Assembly (NCBI GenBank): GCA_021106775.1
Contig: JAIOTL010000286.1
Span: 1-23,171 of the forward strand
Reading direction: 5' to 3'
Length of the DNA: 23,171 bases
From: Planctomycetota bacterium
GTDB lineage: Bacteria > Planctomycetota > UBA8742 > SKZP01 > JAIOTL01
Shown here: positions 1 through 5,938 of the stretch, in pieces
Layout of the letters: each line of letters opens with the position of its first letter
Position numbering within the stretch: the stretch's first letter is position 1
Program-made: the position numbers and the translations under genes
Notes under the pieces: model-generated
Database searches by the model: none
Told to the model about the DNA's origin: nothing
The model's input: the letters and a program-made list of their open reading frames with translations, nothing else

Positions 1-407
1 TATTTATCCGTGAGAATCTCAAGTGTCGAGCAATCCTTATATTTTTCCATTCCCGGATGTTTAATCCAGATGTTCCAATAATCGCATGGCAGATTGCTTA
101 ATTTTTCTGTTGGATTTTTTGGGAAATCCTGCTCATAAATTTTATACTTCTTCTTGTTTTCCTTGTTGTAATCCTTGAACCAGTCGCGCATACCGGCATT
201 CCAGAGGTTGCTACCAAGGTCAGAATGCAGAAATACGATTTTCGTATCCGCGTCCATGGTGGAAAGGTCGAATTTAGATTTCGGTTCAGCATCCGGTTTA
301 TCCTTCGCTTGTGCCAGAATTTTCCCGGAATTTCCGTATTGCAGAATGAAGAACATGGCAAGTGAAACTGCGGAGATTCCAACAATCGTCAAGATTTTAT
401 ACTTCAT
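1..407 (-). CDS. Exported protein of unknown function, N-terminal part (runs off left edge)
   Basis: This is the first 135 codons of a gene that continues beyond position 1. The ATG at 407-405 is preceded by CTGGAGAAAAAA, a usable Shine-Dalgarno. Residues 1-25 form a signal peptide or membrane anchor (MKYKILTIVGISAVSLAMFF), followed by a Lys/Asp-rich linker. From about residue 55 the protein reads KIVFLHSDLGSNLWNAG, then an aromatic and charged stretch with CDYWNIWIKHPG near residue 110. From memory, the FLHS..G.NLW pattern followed by DYWNIW resembles a family of uncharacterised bacterial proteins with an SGNH-hydrolase-like start; this is weak recognition, not a proven function. It would act outside the cytoplasmic membrane. 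The gene is downstream of the radical SAM gene on the same strand, separated by about 200 bases holding a palindromic repeat. Confidence 0.72.
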   Translation of the reverse strand, partial: MKYKILTIVGISAVSLAMFFILQYGNSGKILAQAKDKPDAEPKSKFDLSTMDADTKIVFLHSDLGSNLWNAGMRDWFKDYNKENKKKYKIYEQDFPKNPTEKLSNLPCDYWNIWIKHPGMEKYKDCSTLEILTDK

Positions 408-505
408 TTTTTTCTCCAGAAATTTGATATGACCTAATACTACTTCATAATGTGTTAATAATCTGCATCAATCATTGGTTGCAGTATATAAGTAATGGTT
501 TCTGT

Positions 506-585
506 GTCATTCCTGCGAAAGAAGGAATCCAGTATTTCTGAATTCTTCTTGTATTCGCTAGTTTCCTAATCAAGTTGTGAATGAC
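506..585. repeat. 80-base palindromic dispersed repeat, copy 1
   Basis: The unit starts GTCATTCC and ends GAATGAC. It opens with a hairpin, TTCCTGC-GAAA-GAAGGAA (one mismatch), and closes with a second motif, TTCCTAATCAAGTTGTGAA. It aligns without gaps to 1967-2046, with about 67 of 80 positions identical by eye. It fills most of the gap between the radical SAM gene and the exported protein gene. Confidence 0.8.
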
Positions 586-610
586 AAAACATCATTTCAG
601 TAATTCTGCA

Positions 611-1909
611 TCAATCATCTATAAGTAGATTTTGATTGCGAAAGTTCTTAAGTCTTTTAATATCCTGCAGTTTTTCCTTGCCAAAATACCTGAGGGCGAA
701 AACACTCGTATTTTGCGTCAGCGGGTCGTCGAGATTTGTGTATTTTTTCGCTTTTTCGAAAAGTGGTGTTGAGGGTATCGGTGAATATTCTGCCAGCATC
801 ACCCTGATACCCAAATTTGACACTTCGTTGATGCTTGTGAGTATTTCCTCAAACGGCTGTTCGGGCAAACCTACGAGTAAATATGTGATGATTTGAGTGT
901 GTTTGAAACCAGCATGCAGAAGGTTGTCGATTGCCTTGCGAAACTCGTCAGATGTAACTTTTCCTCCTGTTTCCTGCTGACGTTCGATGTTAGCAGTCTC
1001 AAAGCCGATGTGAATCGTTTCGAACCCAGAATCTTTCAATGTTTGCGCGATTTCAGGCTTAACAAGTCTTGCGTGAAGGGCGTTTGGCGTGTGGAAACGA
1101 AGATTTTTGTGTTTTTTCAATACTTCAGCGAGGAAAGGAATCAAAGATTTTTCTGCGTTAACAAATAGCGCATCGTCATAGAACGCAATATCTCTGATTC
1201 CAAGTTCTGCGAGCCTGTCAACCTCGGAAAGCACTGTTTTCAAGGGTCTGGTGCGGAAAATAGGATTTAAAACATGCGAAGCACAATAGGTGCAACGAAA
1301 CGGGCATCCGATATTGAGCTTAATCGCGCCGAACTCAAGCTTTTCATACAATTCCCAAGCAGGCAACGCGTTTTCGACATCTCCACGAGAAATTTCAATG
1401 TTTAGAAACTCCGAAAGCGGGTGAAAGTCGGTGCCAACAAGCAAATCAGGTGCTACGACCTGCAAAGCGTGTTGTTTACACAAAATCGCGTACGCACCAC
1501 CGAGAATTATCGGCACGCCCTTAAAATGCTTGCGTATAATATCGCAAACTTCGAGTATTCCGGGATACCAGTACGTCATAGCGCAGGTTATCATCACAAA
1601 GTCTGGCTTTTCAACGTTTGTCAGGTATTCACGAAAACTTTTTTCAGGTAGTCCGTATCTGCAGAACGGATGCTCGATGTCTGATAAAACCTGCGGCGTC
1701 TCAATCTGCTGGCGTAAGAATTTCCCCCTGCCGAACGAACCGGTTTTCGACAGCATCTCAGGCTGTGTTCTGTCCATGAAATCGAAGAAATCAATCTCAA
1801 AGCCCCGTTGTTTCAGGACAGATGCAAGTTGGAGAAATCCGTAAGGTTTCATCCAGAAATCGTAGGCGGAAAAATCGTAAATCGGCGGAACAACAAGCAA
1901 TGCTTTCAT
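611..1909 (-). CDS. B12-binding-type radical SAM protein
   Basis: A 432-residue radical SAM enzyme. The N-terminal 165 residues read as a cobalamin-binding-like Rossmann domain: MKALLVVPPIYD at the start, then GFLQLASVLKQRGFEIDFFD near 25-43, and GVPIILGGAYA near 131. The radical SAM core follows, with C202-x3-C206-x2-C209 (CPFRCTYC) to hold the 4Fe-4S cluster that cleaves S-adenosylmethionine. The segment FETIHIGFETANIERQ near 290-310 and the later LLVGLPEQPFEEI fit the TIM-barrel strands of the B12-binding radical SAM group. The usual DxHxxG cobalamin ligand motif is not evident, so B12 binding is uncertain. Substrate is unknown; relatives act on lipids, cofactors and natural products. The ATG at 1909 begins at the conserved domain start, although the Shine-Dalgarno is weak. 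It stands alone, flanked by 80-base repeats on both sides. Confidence 0.9.
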   Translation of the reverse strand: MKALLVVPPIYDFSAYDFWMKPYGFLQLASVLKQRGFEIDFFDFMDRTQPEMLSKTGSFGRGKFLRQQIETPQVLSDIEHPFCRYGLPEKSFREYLTNVEKPDFVMITCAMTYWYPGILEVCDIIRKHFKGVPIILGGAYAILCKQHALQVVAPDLLVGTDFHPLSEFLNIEISRGDVENALPAWELYEKLEFGAIKLNIGCPFRCTYCASHVLNPIFRTRPLKTVLSEVDRLAELGIRDIAFYDDALFVNAEKSLIPFLAEVLKKHKNLRFHTPNALHARLVKPEIAQTLKDSGFETIHIGFETANIERQQETGGKVTSDEFRKAIDNLLHAGFKHTQIITYLLVGLPEQPFEEILTSINEVSNLGIRVMLAEYSPIPSTPLFEKAKKYTNLDDPLTQNTSVFALRYFGKEKLQDIKRLKNFRNQNLLIDD

Positions 1910-1966
1910 TTGTCATAACTCGTTTCAGTGCAATTTTTATGTAATGTTATACATGTAATGATCTGT

Positions 1967-2046
1967 GTCATTCCTGCGAAAGCAGGAATCCAGAAATAAT
2001 GAATCTTTCAAGTATTCGCTGGATTCCCAATCAAGTTGGGAATGAC
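1967..2046. repeat. 80-base palindromic dispersed repeat, copy 2
   Basis: Same length and register as 506-585. The left hairpin is perfect, TTCCTGC-GAAA-GCAGGAA; the right hairpin is TTCCCAATCAAGTTGGGAA. Outer ends are GTCATTCC and GGAATGAC. It lies between the radical SAM and purC genes, so it would be transcribed if purC reads through. Confidence 0.82.
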
Positions 2047-2075
2047 AATAAAGGATATTTTAGAACACTACTAAA

Positions 2076-2975
2076 TCACGATGTTAATTTTTCGAAGACT
2101 TCGCGGTATTTTTGTGCGGTTTTTTCAATCACATTCTGCGGAAGTGCAGGTGCAGGCGGATTCTTGTCCCAATCGGTACTTGCCAGGTAATCCCGCACAA
2201 TCTGTTTATCGAAGGAAGGTGTTGATTTACCGGGTGAATAATCCTCGACAGCCCAGAACCTGCTTGAATCGGGCGTCAGAACCTCGTCAGCGAGATAAAC
2301 TTCGTCGGTTTCGGTGGTTCCGAACTCGAATTTTGTATCAGCGATGATTATTCCCTTGGTCTCAGCAAAATCGGAGCCTCGTTTGAAAATCTCAAGCGAT
2401 TTCTCACGCAAAATTTCGGCTTTTTTCGCTCCGATAATCTCTATCATTTCAGCGTAAGAAATATTCATGTCGTGGTCGCCCTGCTCGGCTTTTGTCGAAG
2501 GCGTAAAGAGCGGCTCAGGAAGTTTCGCGCCGAACTCAAGCCCCGCGGGAAGCTTAATCCCCTTCAACTCGCCGGTTTCCTGATATTCCTTGTACCCCGA
2601 ACCCACGAGATATCCGCGAACGATGCATTCAACAGGTAAAATCTTCAGCTTGTGAACGAGCATTGTTCTGCCTTTAAGCGTATTTTTATGCTCAGCCAAA
2701 TTCTGCCCGAAATCTGTGAAAGTATCAGAAATGAAATGTGATTTTACAGAATCCGCGAATTTTTCGAACCAAAACTTTGAAAGCTGAGTCAGAATCACCC
2801 CTCGTCCCGGCAAACCCTGCTCAAGCACGACGTCGAAAGCGCTGAGTCTGTCCGTGGTTACAATCAGCAGATTCTCGCCGAGTTCATAAATATCTCGCAC
2901 TTTTCCACTTGAAACGCGCTTCAAACCCGCAAGTTCAACCTTTGTAACCGCATCAGTAATTTTCGGCAATTGCAT
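2076..2975 (-). CDS. purC: Phosphoribosylaminoimidazole-succinocarboxamide synthase (SAICAR synthetase)
   Basis: A cytosolic enzyme of purine biosynthesis that joins CAIR with aspartate using ATP to give SAICAR. At 299 residues it belongs to the longer form of the family (about 290-310 residues, like yeast Ade1), not the roughly 240-residue E. coli form. Family signatures are clear: SSGKVRDIYELG at 22-33 (nucleotide loop), TTDRLSAFDVVL at 40-51, LPVECIVRGYLVGSGYKEY near 110, and the aspartate/nucleotide region IIIADTKFEFG near 210, followed by DEVLTPDSSRFW. The start at 2975 has a good Shine-Dalgarno (GTGAGGAATTA before ATG). No other pur gene is adjacent, so it is a stand-alone gene here. 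I saw no purine riboswitch upstream. Confidence 0.97.
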   Translation of the reverse strand: MQLPKITDAVTKVELAGLKRVSSGKVRDIYELGENLLIVTTDRLSAFDVVLEQGLPGRGVILTQLSKFWFEKFADSVKSHFISDTFTDFGQNLAEHKNTLKGRTMLVHKLKILPVECIVRGYLVGSGYKEYQETGELKGIKLPAGLEFGAKLPEPLFTPSTKAEQGDHDMNISYAEMIEIIGAKKAEILREKSLEIFKRGSDFAETKGIIIADTKFEFGTTETDEVYLADEVLTPDSSRFWAVEDYSPGKSTPSFDKQIVRDYLASTDWDKNPPAPALPQNVIEKTAQKYREVFEKLTS

Positions 2976-3033
2976 TAATTCCTCACAGAAATATCAAGTT
3001 TGTTTATTTTCACACAACTTTTCAGTTTTTTAC

Positions 3034-3060
3034 CACGAAAAACACGAAAAGCACGAAAAA
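3034..3060. repeat. Three tandem 9-base repeats
   Basis: The unit CACGAAAAA/CACGAAAAG/CACGAAAAA is repeated three times end to end just upstream of purC. It abuts the long palindromic element at 3070-3266, and together they fill most of the gap of about 460 bases between purC and the PilZ gene. Confidence 0.75.
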
Positions 3061-3069
3061 TCAAAAATT

Positions 3070-3266
3070 GTCATTCTAAACGGAGTGAAGCGATGCAATC
3101 GAAGTGAAGAATACAGGATAGTCATAAGCAAAGCAGAGAATTCTGAAAAACGTAATTTCCATTTAAGCCGAAGATTCTCATTCAGAATTTTCCATACATA
3201 ATTTATTTGAATGCAATCCATGTTTTTAATTTCGCTATCCTGGATTCCTGCTTTCGCAGGAATGAC
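3070..3266. mobile_element. MITE-like element of about 197 bases, copy A (reverse orientation)
   Basis: Read on the minus strand, the element starts with the hairpin end GTCATTCCTGCGAAAGCAGG and ends AGAATGAC, so its termini are imperfect inverted repeats. Between them lies a core (3114-3220) that matches 7777-7881 at roughly 80% by eye, including GGATTGCATT, CTTAAATGGAAATTA and ATTCTCTG. It codes for nothing convincing. A size of 180-200 bases, terminal inverted repeats and no transposase are what a non-autonomous element shows. The same AATTTTT flank follows the AATGAC end in both copies, so target duplication is not clear. Confidence 0.72.
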
Positions 3267-3375
3267 ACGAGGTGGTTTGTTTTTGCTGGATTCTTCGGTC
3301 GCTAACGCATCATCAGAATGACACGGTGTGGTTTGCACATTTGCATTCTTTAATCCCAATCGAGTTTGAAATGAC
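3261..3375. repeat. Tandem fragments of the palindromic repeat family
   Basis: Immediately beyond copy A, the motif AATGACACG followed by a GTGGTTTG-type stretch occurs twice, at 3261 and 3317 (period 56). The segment 3286-3322 (GGATTCTTCGGTCGCTAACG and then CAGAATGAC) is the same end seen in 3911-3993. The block closes with a decayed copy of the AATCCCAATCAAGTT end, at 3352-3375. This looks like nested or partially deleted copies. Confidence 0.6.
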
Positions 3376-3433
3376 AATGATATTACTTTTGAAATTCTGT
3401 TATCTGAACTTGAGGAATTGTTCGATATGAATA

Positions 3434-3847
3434 TTACAATCGGTCAACCTCGCGAAGATAAATGCCAGTTGAGAAATCGATTTTGTCGAGAATTGCACCA
3501 TCAATCATCGTTTTCAGCTTTTTCCTGGTTTTGCCTGACATCGCTGTAAACTTCAACCCAAGCCGATATGCGTTATGTTCATCAGATTTTTTCGACCAGA
3601 TGACCTCAGCGGACGCTTGTAATCTCTGTTCCTCGCCATTTATGCCGAATTTTACCTTAATCTTCTGCCCGGTAATCAGCTCCTCGCGCGACATGAAAAA
3701 AAGTCCACTCTCAGAAACATTCAACACGAGATATTTGTCGCTGAAATTGCCCAGCATGCCTGCAATTTTCGATTTCGCATACTGAATCCCAAGTCGTTTT
3801 ATGCCGTATCTCTTGAATTCTCTGCGTTCTGTTCCGTCCCAGACCAT
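3434..3847 (-). CDS. PilZ-domain protein (c-di-GMP receptor)
   Basis: A single-domain 137-residue protein. The two parts of the c-di-GMP binding signature are intact: R9-x3-R13 in ERREFKR near the N-terminus, and N43-x-S45-x2-G48 in NVSESG. The beta-barrel continues with EVIWSKKSDEHNAYRLGLKFTAM near 80-105, the usual PilZ strand pattern ending in GL.F. By family knowledge it binds cyclic di-GMP and passes the signal to a partner in motility, secretion or polysaccharide synthesis. No such partner, diguanylate cyclase or phosphodiesterase is in the window. The ATG at 3847 follows TGAGGATATAA, a good Shine-Dalgarno. It is a single gene on the minus strand between repeat-filled gaps. Confidence 0.93.
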   Translation of the reverse strand: MVWDGTERREFKRYGIKRLGIQYAKSKIAGMLGNFSDKYLVLNVSESGLFFMSREELITGQKIKVKFGINGEEQRLQASAEVIWSKKSDEHNAYRLGLKFTAMSGKTRKKLKTMIDGAILDKIDFSTGIYLREVDRL

Positions 3848-3910
3848 TTATATCCTCAGTTATCGGGGTGTCATTTGTTTTGGTAGATGTAAGCATTTAA
3901 TAGTTTGCAT

Positions 3911-3993
3911 GTCATTCCTTCGAAAGCAGGAATCCAGTAATTCAAATTTAAAACATCCTGGATTCTTCAGTCGCTATGCTTCTTCAGAATGAC
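3911..3993. repeat. 83-base palindromic dispersed repeat
   Basis: Starts GTCATTCCTTCGAAAGCAGG and ends CAGAATGAC. The left end is the same hairpin as in the 80-base copies; the right end (CATCCTGGATTCTTCAGTCG) matches the right end of the long elements and 13256-13356. It looks like a long element that has lost its central core. Confidence 0.75.
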
Positions 3994-4123
3994 AAAATCT
4001 TATTTATGTTCGACTATCATAGTTTTTACAATAATTGTACGTTCAAATACAAATATTAATTGAAATTAATACACATTCATATTAACTGATTATGGAGCAA
4101 AAAGTTTGCGGAAAAATAATAAG

Positions 4124-4855
4124 ATGAAAACAATTGCGATAATTCCTGCCAGGTTTGCCTCAAAAAGGCTGCCCGGAAAAATGCTTTTGGCTGAGAGTGG
4201 AAAATCCCTTATTCAGCACACTTTCGAGCGGGTGAAAAAGGGGTTGTGTTTTGATGAGATTATTGTTGCGACGGATGATGCACGGATTTTCGATACTGTC
4301 AGGGATTTTGGTGGAAATGCTGAAATGACTGATGTAAATCACAAGAGCGGCACTGACAGAATTGCCGAAATTGTGCAAAAAAACGCTGATTTCGAGATAA
4401 TCGTGAATGTTCAAGGCGACGAACCAGAAATTGAACCTGCGTATCTTCAAAAGCTTGCGCAAATTATGCAGGAGAATCAGGGGATTGAACTTGCGACGCT
4501 TGCCTGCCCGCTATCAGCTGAGGATGCGGAAAATCCTGCAGCGGTCAAGGTTGTCTGCACTCAGGACGATTTTGCGTTATATTTTTCACGTGCGAAAATC
4601 CCGTTTAACCGAGATGAATCAGCAAACGCGGAATATCAGCTTCATGTTGGGGTTTATGCATATCGGCGGGAAACACTTCTAAAACTCTCGAAAATGCCGC
4701 AAACTCCGCTGGAACAAACCGAAAAACTTGAGCAATTACGCGCGCTTGAAAACAACATTCGTATCAAAGTCGTAAAAATCCCACATTCAACCAAAGGTAT
4801 TGACACCCGCGAAGATTACGACGCTTTCATCAGAAGATGTGAAAATTCACAATGA
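4124..4855 (+). CDS. kdsB: 3-deoxy-manno-octulosonate cytidylyltransferase (CMP-KDO synthetase)
   Basis: Activates KDO with CTP to CMP-KDO in the cytoplasm, for the inner core of lipopolysaccharide; this indicates an LPS-bearing outer membrane. The 243-residue length matches the family (about 245-250). Signatures: AIIPARFASKRLPGK at 4-18 (nucleotide-binding loop), ATDDARI near 50, the metal-binding stretch NVQGDEPEIEP near 95, HVGVYAYRRETL near 180, and LEQTEKLEQLRALE near 200. I place the start at the ATG at 4124 because family members begin at MKTIAIIPAR. A TTG at 4106 in frame has a better-spaced GGAG (4094-4097) and would add six residues. An 11-codon reading frame at 4092-4127 overlaps the ATG as ATGA. 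The gene precedes groES by about 200 bases. Confidence 0.95.
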   Translation: MKTIAIIPARFASKRLPGKMLLAESGKSLIQHTFERVKKGLCFDEIIVATDDARIFDTVRDFGGNAEMTDVNHKSGTDRIAEIVQKNADFEIIVNVQGDEPEIEPAYLQKLAQIMQENQGIELATLACPLSAEDAENPAAVKVVCTQDDFALYFSRAKIPFNRDESANAEYQLHVGVYAYRRETLLKLSKMPQTPLEQTEKLEQLRALENNIRIKVVKIPHSTKGIDTREDYDAFIRRCENSQ

Positions 4856-4991
4856 TTATGACATAATGACATGATACACGGGCATTTGGTCAATTTGTCA
4901 TATTCACGCTGGGTTTTCAGCATCGAAGGTTCGCGAAAATCTGCCTGTATTTGTGTAAAGATGGTAAATACAGCAAAATAATCAGAATCCT

Positions 4992-5008
4992 TTGCATTTG
5001 GCATGCAA
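4992..5008. promoter_or_regulatory. Perfect inverted repeat upstream of groES (possible operator)
   Basis: TTGCAT and ATGCAA are perfect inverted arms separated by five bases, about 55 bases before the groES start. The position suits an operator or overlap with a promoter. I saw no HrcA-type CIRCE palindrome (TTAGCACTC/GAGTGCTAA) and no convincing sigma32-type promoter in the 205 bases between kdsB and groES. Assignment as an operator is inference. Confidence 0.35.
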
Positions 5009-5061
5009 TATGCTACTAAATTGAAATAATTACCTATGTTTAGCATTAATCGGAGGAAAAT

Positions 5062-5355
5062 ATGAGCAGTATTGTCAAACCAATCGGTGACAACATTCTC
5101 GTCAAAAGAGTTGGAGCGGAAACAGTTTCTAAGGGTGGCATTGTAATTCCAGATTCAGCCAAGGAAAAACCGAAGGAAGGCAATGTTATCGCAGTTGGTG
5201 CAGGTCGTCTTTTGTCAAACGGCAAGCGCACAGAATTTCAGGTTAAAGTCAACGACAAAGTGCTGTTCACAAGCTATGCAGGTTCGGAATTCAAAATTGA
5301 CGGCGAGGAATACCTGATAATGAGTGAGGATGATATTCTGGCGATTATCGAATAA
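5062..5355 (+). CDS. groES: Co-chaperonin GroES (Hsp10)
   Basis: A 97-residue Hsp10 that caps the GroEL chamber as a heptamer during ATP-driven protein folding. Full family length. Signatures: the N-terminal IVKPIGDNILVKRV (residues 4-17), the mobile loop with its hydrophobic tip GGIVIPDSAKEKP (25-37), EGNVIAVGAGR (39-49), then VNDKVLFTSYAGSEFKIDGEEYLIMSEDDILAII at the C-terminus. The ATG follows CGGAGGAAAAT, a strong Shine-Dalgarno. It is the first gene of the chaperonin locus, but groEL does not follow directly: an SRP RNA gene and a small unknown gene come between. Confidence 0.98.
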   Translation: MSSIVKPIGDNILVKRVGAETVSKGGIVIPDSAKEKPKEGNVIAVGAGRLLSNGKRTEFQVKVNDKVLFTSYAGSEFKIDGEEYLIMSEDDILAIIE

Positions 5356-5432
5356 TTGTCTTGGCTTGATGATTATGGATGAAAAATTCTTTGAAAATCG
5401 GACAGCCTTTGGTAAACTTCCTCGAACATATT

Positions 5433-5513
5433 ACGGGGAGGCTCGCTCGCTGGTCAATGGGTCAGGTCTTAACGGAAGCAGCCCAGCTGGATGTTGTGAG
5501 GGCTCCCCACCAT
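5433..5513 (+). ncRNA. ffs: Small bacterial SRP RNA (4.5S RNA)
   Basis: The hallmark SRP helix-8 sequence is present: GGGTCAGGTC at 5459-5468 and GGAAGCAGCCC at 5474-5484. These form the symmetric internal loop recognised by the Ffh M domain, closed by TCT/GGA around the tetraloop TAAC (5470-5473), which fits the URRC class. Outside it, GCTGG (5449-5453) pairs with CCAGC (5483-5487), and GGGGAG (5435-5440) pairs with CTCCCC (5503-5508), closing a hairpin of about 80 bases. A short T-run follows (ATTTTT), so the molecule may end there. A possible promoter is TTGAAA (5391) with TAAACT (5413). The RNA scaffolds Ffh and FtsY to target membrane proteins. Ends are estimated from pairing. Confidence 0.92.
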
Positions 5514-5572
5514 TTTTAGCATGTCTGTTCAAGCTTCAAATACATCACATTATTGAGTTTTTTAGGGTCAAA

Positions 5573-5905
5573 ATGGAACATATTATCGTGATTTCAAGAG
5601 ACAAATTCGGAGAAACAGTCAATATGATAACGCTGCAGGAATGGCGCACACTTGTTGATAATCACGAGAGCATGGTCTGGGTTGGAGGAGAATTAAAGGG
5701 TTTCAATCCGAAAACACACGAGGAAATCAAGCTAAATGGAACAGGATTTGCTAAATATCACAGCGATGACGAAGATACGATTTTCAAGTTTGACGACGGC
5801 AGAATTGCCATTCATAACCCGTCTGAAAGTGATATTCCGAAAATGAAAGAAATTGCTGAGATGCTTGGTGCCCAAGTTATCGACAGTCAAAACAAAATTT
5901 ACTGA
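5573..5905 (+). CDS. Small protein of unknown function between groES and groEL
   Basis: A 110-residue soluble protein; I do not recognise the family. The frame is open back to 5324, but that stretch crosses the SRP RNA gene and the groES end, so I take the ATG at 5573 (MEHIIVISRDKF). Its Shine-Dalgarno is weak (TTTTAGGGTCAAA). An ATG at 5624 is an alternative. The protein has a beta-rich start, a short acidic stretch (YHSDDEDTIFKFDDGR, about 63-79) and a C-terminal helix (DIPKMKEIAEMLGAQVID, about 87-104). It has no cysteine, signal peptide or membrane segment. It ends 33 bases before groEL on the same strand and is probably cotranscribed with it. A chaperonin-related role is only guilt by association. 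Confidence 0.7.
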   Translation: MEHIIVISRDKFGETVNMITLQEWRTLVDNHESMVWVGGELKGFNPKTHEEIKLNGTGFAKYHSDDEDTIFKFDDGRIAIHNPSESDIPKMKEIAEMLGAQVIDSQNKIY

Positions 5906-5938
5906 GATAGAAGTACAAACAAATAAAAGGGGAAAGAA

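Noticed and set aside
3030..3377. Open frame of 115 codons on the minus strand between purC and the PilZ gene
   Set aside because: It is built entirely from the palindromic repeat family; the peptide contains the repeat-derived VIPAKAGIQ string and has no Shine-Dalgarno or domain.
5324..5572. Upstream extension of the small gene before groEL
   Set aside because: The extension overlaps the groES end and crosses the SRP RNA, which explains the open frame and its odd composition.
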